From the NCBI GenBank assembly GCA_964369965.1, contig CAYJGF010000002.1, positions 62,001 to 126,000 on the forward strand: a DNA stretch of 64,000 nucleotides, given 5' to 3'. Within the stretch, counting starts at the first letter, position 1, and every line of letters begins with the position of its first letter. Source of the stretch: CAYJBH01 sp964369965 (GTDB lineage Bacteria; Bacillota; Clostridia; Oscillospirales; Ruminococcaceae). Of this stretch, positions 60,219 to 64,000 are shown in pieces. Under the pieces are notes generated by a model. That model did no database searches and had not been told where the DNA came from. It worked only from the letters and a program-made list of their open reading frames with translations. Position numbers and translations under genes: made by a program.

Positions 60219-62093
60219 ATGCAGGCAACAAAAAGCGGATTTTACGGGCTGTTTTTCGTGGTATTGTTATCCGGGCAACTTATAAGGCCGCATGTCGGCA
60301 GTTCCACCATACAACTGTTGATTAATACAGCGCTACCGCTCGTTGTGGTGTTTTTACTGCTAATTCCGCTTGCAAAATTTGACTATCAAAACCCTACGGG
60401 GATTCGCAGGGTCATGTGGTGTATAATTTTCGGATTAGGTCTTGCGACAACGGTCATTGAGGCGGTTGAATTTTATAACACCGTCAGCAACGAGCGTATA
60501 AATATTTTGTTTTTTTCCGCAATTATGTTTGTTGTGGCGCTTTATGCCGGCATGTTGGACTGCAGTTCCGTCAAAACCGCCGGCATGTTTATTAGTTTCA
60601 TGCTGATGTTTTTTATTATTACGGTGCTATTGTTCAATCTGCAAAGCATAGATATCGCAAACATTGATATTTTTACAAATATTGAAACCGACAATATGTT
60701 TTTGGACGCTATTTCAAGCATCGCGTTAGTACCGGCATTTGTGATGTTCAATCGTCAAAACGAGCTTAAAATTTCACGCGTTGCGGTATTATTATTATCG
60801 GTACTTGTGGTGGTGGTCCTCTGCGGTCTAGCGGTGGAGGCAATATTAAAAAGTGACTCCCCGTTTTTCACAATTCCGTTGCATACACTCGCGGTGGTCG
60901 CCGAATTTTCAATTTTCCGTCGATTAGATGTGGTAATAAGAATCATTTTGTTTCTTGCAGGAATGATAAAGATGTGCGTTTTTAGCACATCATTATCATT
61001 TATGCTTAAGCGAAAGGTGTTCTACGTAGTGATGGGTTTGAGCTTTCTTATAACAATTTTCTCATATAATAGCTCAAATGACAACATGATAACACTTTTT
61101 GCTATGATTTCATTGTTGCTTTTGCTAATATCATTATTTAAAAAGAGAACATCATTAGTGTCGGTGATAATATCATGTGTTATATTGACAGGCTGTTCCG
61201 GGCAGGAGCTAAGGGAACGTGCGGCGGTAACAATGACATACATTGACTGGGATGGTCAATACACGGTTTCGATATTGGTGGTGACAGAATACGGTAAGGA
61301 TGAACCGGTAACATCCCTTATCAGTGGAGAGGGGGAGAGCATATCATCAGCACTTTTTGAGGCCTCAAAACAGGTCAACGGTGAGTTGTATATGGGGATC
61401 AATGAGGTCATATTATTGGGTGACAATCTATCAAATCAAAATTTTTCCGATATGTTAACCCAGATGTATGATGCGCGCCTATCCAGCGGAAAAAGTTATT
61501 TTTTTCTGAGTGAACACACCCCGGATGACATGATTGACCATGAGAATGAGCTTATGGATGCCGCAGATGCAGTGCTAAAACAGAGCAGAGATTCGCGAAC
61601 GGTGACCAAAAGAGTCTATGATATAAACATCACAGGGGGTAAAGTTGAGGGCGTGTTCCCGATAATAGATCTCTTTGATGACAGCGGAATTGTCGCGGAC
61701 TCCGCCGCACTTTATAAGGAGGGGGAGCGGATAAATACCCTTGACGATAAACAACTTGAGATGTATGCCGCACTGTCGGGCGATAGAAAAAGATTGGCTG
61801 TAGAGTACGATTATGATGGAGCGCAGTTTGTCTCGGAACTCTCCGGCGCAAACGGCAGTTTTGAACTTGACGGTGATAATTTAGTGGTAACGATAGCAGG
61901 GACAGCGGAGGGGAGACTGGATAAAGAAAAGTTAGAAGCGATGAAAAAAGAGCTGACAGACAGGATATGCGAGATATTGCTCATCAGTATTGAGCGAGAG
62001 GCCGATATATTTGGGCTACAAAAAGAAGTCTCGGTAAATTTGAGCGATATAAAATCCATCTCAGTTATTGCCGATATAGCTATAAGGTTGTAA
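60219..62093 (+). CDS. Fused germinant receptor B and C subunits (GerKB-GerKC)
   Basis: 624 residues. Residues 1-305 form about ten membrane helices like the GerB permease subunit; residues 326-624 are a soluble Ger(x)C-like domain (DISNxxE-type strand order; INEVILLGDNLSNQ, then FPIIDLF). Between them KKRTSLVSVIISCVILTGC looks exactly like a lipoprotein signal with lipobox LTGC and Cys 326. Normal receptors have separate B (about 365) and C (about 370) proteins, so both halves are short. No frameshift or binding site separates them. AAGGAG precedes the ATG. One palindrome copy with a mismatch lies at 61243. Confidence 0.85.
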   Translation: MQATKSGFYGLFFVVLLSGQLIRPHVGSSTIQLLINTALPLVVVFLLLIPLAKFDYQNPTGIRRVMWCIIFGLGLATTVIEAVEFYNTVSNERINILFFSAIMFVVALYAGMLDCSSVKTAGMFISFMLMFFIITVLLFNLQSIDIANIDIFTNIETDNMFLDAISSIALVPAFVMFNRQNELKISRVAVLLLSVLVVVVLCGLAVEAILKSDSPFFTIPLHTLAVVAEFSIFRRLDVVIRIILFLAGMIKMCVFSTSLSFMLKRKVFYVVMGLSFLITIFSYNSSNDNMITLFAMISLLLLLISLFKKRTSLVSVIISCVILTGCSGQELRERAAVTMTYIDWDGQYTVSILVVTEYGKDEPVTSLISGEGESISSALFEASKQVNGELYMGINEVILLGDNLSNQNFSDMLTQMYDARLSSGKSYFFLSEHTPDDMIDHENELMDAADAVLKQSRDSRTVTKRVYDINITGGKVEGVFPIIDLFDDSGIVADSAALYKEGERINTLDDKQLEMYAALSGDRKRLAVEYDYDGAQFVSELSGANGSFELDGDNLVVTIAGTAEGRLDKEKLEAMKKELTDRICEILLISIEREADIFGLQKEVSVNLSDIKSISVIADIAIRL

Positions 62094-62187
62094 TATTATT
62101 GAAAAATAAGTGAAAAATGGTCGAATTGTTTGCATTTATTATTATAATATGATAAAATGTATAAATAATAGTGTTGGAGATAGATTG

Positions 62188-62769
62188 ATGTTATGTGAAA
62201 AGTGCAACAAGGAGTTGCCGGACGATGCAGCCTTTTGCGGTTTTTGTGGAAATGCAACAAACACAAATGAGTTGTTGACCGGTGTGGTCAATCAAGAGGA
62301 AGAGAGTGACGATATATTGACCGAGGTGGTCAACGACAATTCAATCCTCTCCTTGCCGGTTGATGAATTAATAGAGCCGGAGGTTATTTTGCCACAGGAA
62401 GAAAAGGAGATAACCGCACAGGAGGATATATCAGACACAGATAAGGTTGATGAGGTTGTAAGCTATAGTCATTATTCCGGTGATTTAAATAAAGATATTT
62501 TATCCGCAAACCCTGAAAAGATAATAAAAACCTCCACATTTTTCTTTATGATACTCGCTATGTTAGTCCCGGGTTTAAATATAGTGATGCTGCTAAGCTG
62601 GAGCTTTTCCGAAAAGTTAAACCCCAACAGCCGAAACTTTGCGCGTGCGGCATTAATCTGGTTAAGCATTGGGATTGTGTTATGTATAATATCATTGGTT
62701 GTGTTCATCATTTCATTTTTGAGTTATAGTGCATACATGGACGTGCCCTATCTCTACTTTGGGTTTTAA
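62188..62769 (+). CDS. Zinc-ribbon membrane protein
   Basis: 193 residues: N-terminal zinc ribbon (CEKCNKELPDDAAFCGFCG), an acidic unstructured linker (about 25-110), and two membrane helices (about 123-150, 165-185). Zinc-ribbon plus DUF4870-like tails of this sort are common in Clostridia, with no known role. ATG at 62188 has GGAG 8 bp upstream. Two perfect palindromes sit 42 bp apart in the linker (62275, 62317), giving LTGVVN and LTEVVN. Stop overlaps the next start (TAATG). Confidence 0.8.
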   Translation: MLCEKCNKELPDDAAFCGFCGNATNTNELLTGVVNQEEESDDILTEVVNDNSILSLPVDELIEPEVILPQEEKEITAQEDISDTDKVDEVVSYSHYSGDLNKDILSANPEKIIKTSTFFFMILAMLVPGLNIVMLLSWSFSEKLNPNSRNFARAALIWLSIGIVLCIISLVVFIISFLSYSAYMDVPYLYFGF

Positions 62770-63755
62770 TGACCGCGGTGGTCATTCCGAACCTAAACGG
62801 AGAAAAATGGTTAGGTGACAGCATTCGCTCGGTACTCGAGGGGAGCTGTAAAGACATTGAAATTGTGGTGGTTGATAACGGCAGTATCGACAAAAGTCGT
62901 GAAATAATCGAGAGTTTTGCAGATGAGGGTGTCCGAGGGATATACCTCGATAAAAACACAGGTTTTTCTCGTGCGGTAAATCTCGGCATCATGCAGACAA
63001 AAGGGGAGTATGTTGCCCTCTTTAACAACGACGCATTCGCAAAAGAGCACTGGTTAAGTGAGCTTATAAAAACCATGGACACGTCGGAGGACATCTTTTC
63101 GGTGTCAAGCTTTATGTTGCAACACAAGGACAACAACCTGTGCGATGATGCCGGTGATTATGTTAATCTATTCGGTTGGGCGTGCAAAAGGGGCGACGGG
63201 CTGTTAGCCTCACGATACACAAAAGAGTGTGACGTGTTCACCGCGTGCGGCGGCGCCGCGCTATACAGACGCTCTATTTTAGAGGAAATAGGGCTGTTTG
63301 ACGAAACTTTTTTTGCGTATCTTGAGGATGTAGATATCGGTTGGCGCGCCAGATGTGCCGGTTATAGAAATGTATTTTGCCCCACCGCTATCTGCTCCCA
63401 CATCTGCAGTGCGACGACCGGTAGCAAATACAATGATTTTAAATCGGTTCAGAGCGGTCGCAATAATGTTTTATTACCATACAAAAATTTGCCGCTTTTC
63501 TTTTTATTAATCAATCTCCCTTATCTTATATTGGGATATCTTATCAAGGTGGTTTTTTTCCATATAAGGGGTTATGGCAGACCCTTTGTTCAGGGCATGA
63601 ACGAGGGGTTATCGCTACTTAAAAGTACAAAAAAATATCCTTTTAAGGCGAAAAATTTACTCTGTTACATAAAAAATGAGTGGAGTATGTTCTGCGGAAT
63701 TTTTGTTTACATAGACTACCGAATAAGGAGGTTTATCACCTCCAAAAATAACTAA
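62769..63755 (+). CDS. Family 2 glycosyltransferase
   Basis: 328 residues, GT-A fold. NLNGEKWL, VVDNGSIDKS, the DxD-like FNNDA, and DVDIGWR near residue 195 match rhamnosyltransferase-like GT2 enzymes using NDP-sugars; C-terminal amphipathic and hydrophobic helices (about 245-275) suggest membrane attachment. Acceptor unknown. The start codon lies in a perfect 17-bp palindrome (62769-62785). Confidence 0.9.
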   Translation: MTAVVIPNLNGEKWLGDSIRSVLEGSCKDIEIVVVDNGSIDKSREIIESFADEGVRGIYLDKNTGFSRAVNLGIMQTKGEYVALFNNDAFAKEHWLSELIKTMDTSEDIFSVSSFMLQHKDNNLCDDAGDYVNLFGWACKRGDGLLASRYTKECDVFTACGGAALYRRSILEEIGLFDETFFAYLEDVDIGWRARCAGYRNVFCPTAICSHICSATTGSKYNDFKSVQSGRNNVLLPYKNLPLFFLLINLPYLILGYLIKVVFFHIRGYGRPFVQGMNEGLSLLKSTKKYPFKAKNLLCYIKNEWSMFCGIFVYIDYRIRRFITSKNN

Positions 63756-64000
63756 ACCACACGATTTTTAACCCCACCACCGAGTAAGGTGAGCAGTGAG
63801 GGTATGTCGGTTAAACTTTGTGATTTATAGATATATTCTATAGTTTTATCCTGATTGACCAGTATGGTCACCGGGAGTTGAACATTCTCTTTCAAGGAAC
63901 GCTCGAACTTGATGGAGTGTTTTTTTGCACCCTCAATAATACGCAGTGCCTCAATGGACAGCAGTGAAAGTGCAAACATTGCCTTGGGCAGGTCAAAGGC
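63752..64000 (-). CDS. Thioredoxin-like protein, C-terminal fragment (start outside window)
   Basis: 82 residues, open to the right edge. PVTILVNQDKTIEYIYKS resembles the cis-Pro strand and hairpin of thioredoxin/peroxiredoxin folds, but no active-site Cys is in view, so the call is weak. Overlaps the convergent glycosyltransferase by 4 bp. It carries a palindrome at 63855-63871 (VTILVN). Confidence 0.5.
   Translation of the reverse strand, partial: AFDLPKAMFALSLLSIEALRIIEGAKKHSIKFERSLKENVQLPVTILVNQDKTIEYIYKSQSLTDIPSLLTLLGGGVKNRVV

Larger units (their letters stand above)
47597..63871. repeat. Dispersed 17-bp palindrome TYGACC-N5-GGTCRA (17 copies)
   Basis: Copies start at 47597, 47711, 50061, 50492, 51205, 51797 (1 mismatch), 51932, 52884, 53946, 56207, 56378, 56432, 61243 (1 mismatch), 62275, 62317, 62769 and 63855. 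The 5-bp spacer begins with a purine in all and ends with a pyrimidine in all but one. All but one (51205) lie in genes. Thirteen are in the same phase, reading xxG ACC NNN NN(N) GTC. I saw no GACC-N5-GGTC in bases 1-46500. Confidence 0.8.

Noticed and set aside
61090..61200. Separate gerKC gene starting inside the fused frame
   Set aside because: No ribosome binding site or good start before the signal-like segment; frame is continuous. Kept as a question in findings.

Overview
The window reads as chromosome of an anaerobic, spore-forming Firmicute of class Clostridia, of moderate GC. Evidence: GerA-type germinant receptor genes, the HydE/G/F maturases of [FeFe]-hydrogenase, the SCIFF peptide with its radical-SAM maturase, a class III fructose-bisphosphatase, a PolC-type replicase, and strong AGGAGG-like ribosome binding sites with frequent TTG starts (ispG, polC and others). 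Species cannot be read from the sequence.

Layout. 1-6.6 kb (+): the 3' end of an AAA+ ATPase of the extracellular contractile injection system (eCIS) type, a 1645-aa highly basic repeat protein and a small acidic protein; probably the end of an eCIS-like locus lying mostly to the left. 6.6-8.0 kb: citrate synthase. 8.0-18.4 kb (-): a seven-gene signalling/cell-surface operon (MBL hydrolase, GAF-HD-GYP, FecR-like anchor, CHASE2-class III cyclase, GT-C-like membrane protein, GH106-like hydrolase). 18.4-22.4 kb (+): TM1266-family regulator, hydE, hydG, hydF. 22.4-27.2 kb (-): fbp and a protein with one SpoIID-like and six peptidoglycan-binding modules. 27.4-30.5 kb (+): tcdA, nagA and a CofE-like ligase. 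31.4-38.4 kb (+): polyamine operon speD, Orn/Lys/Arg decarboxylase, speE, speB, carboxynorspermidine dehydrogenase, nspC, then nadE. 38.4-44.1 kb: clostripain-like lipoprotein, tRNA-Gln, ZIP transporter, HxlR regulator, PPOX-fold protein, gdhA. 44.2-46.0 kb: rnpB directly followed by scfA-scfB. 46.1-56.1 kb (+): core operon pyrH-frr-uppS-cdsA-dxr-rseP-ispG-polC. 56-64 kb: RluA-type synthase, nrdR, DUF4363 and DUF421 membrane proteins, gerKA, a fused gerKB-gerKC, a zinc-ribbon protein, a family 2 glycosyltransferase and a truncated thioredoxin-like gene.

Most interesting signals: (1) a 17-bp palindrome, consensus TYGACC-N5-GGTCRA, found 15 times with an intact GACC-N5-GGTC core (plus two one-mismatch copies) between 47.6 and 63.9 kb, mostly inside genes and in one reading phase, while I found none in the first 46 kb; (2) a PolC lacking the DEDDh proofreading exonuclease normally inserted in its PHP domain; (3) the eCIS-type ATPase followed by an undescribed giant repeat protein; (4) a germinant-receptor B subunit fused to its C lipoprotein subunit, keeping an internal lipobox; (5) two complete spermidine routes in one operon. 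Everything was read by eye; no searches or counts were run.
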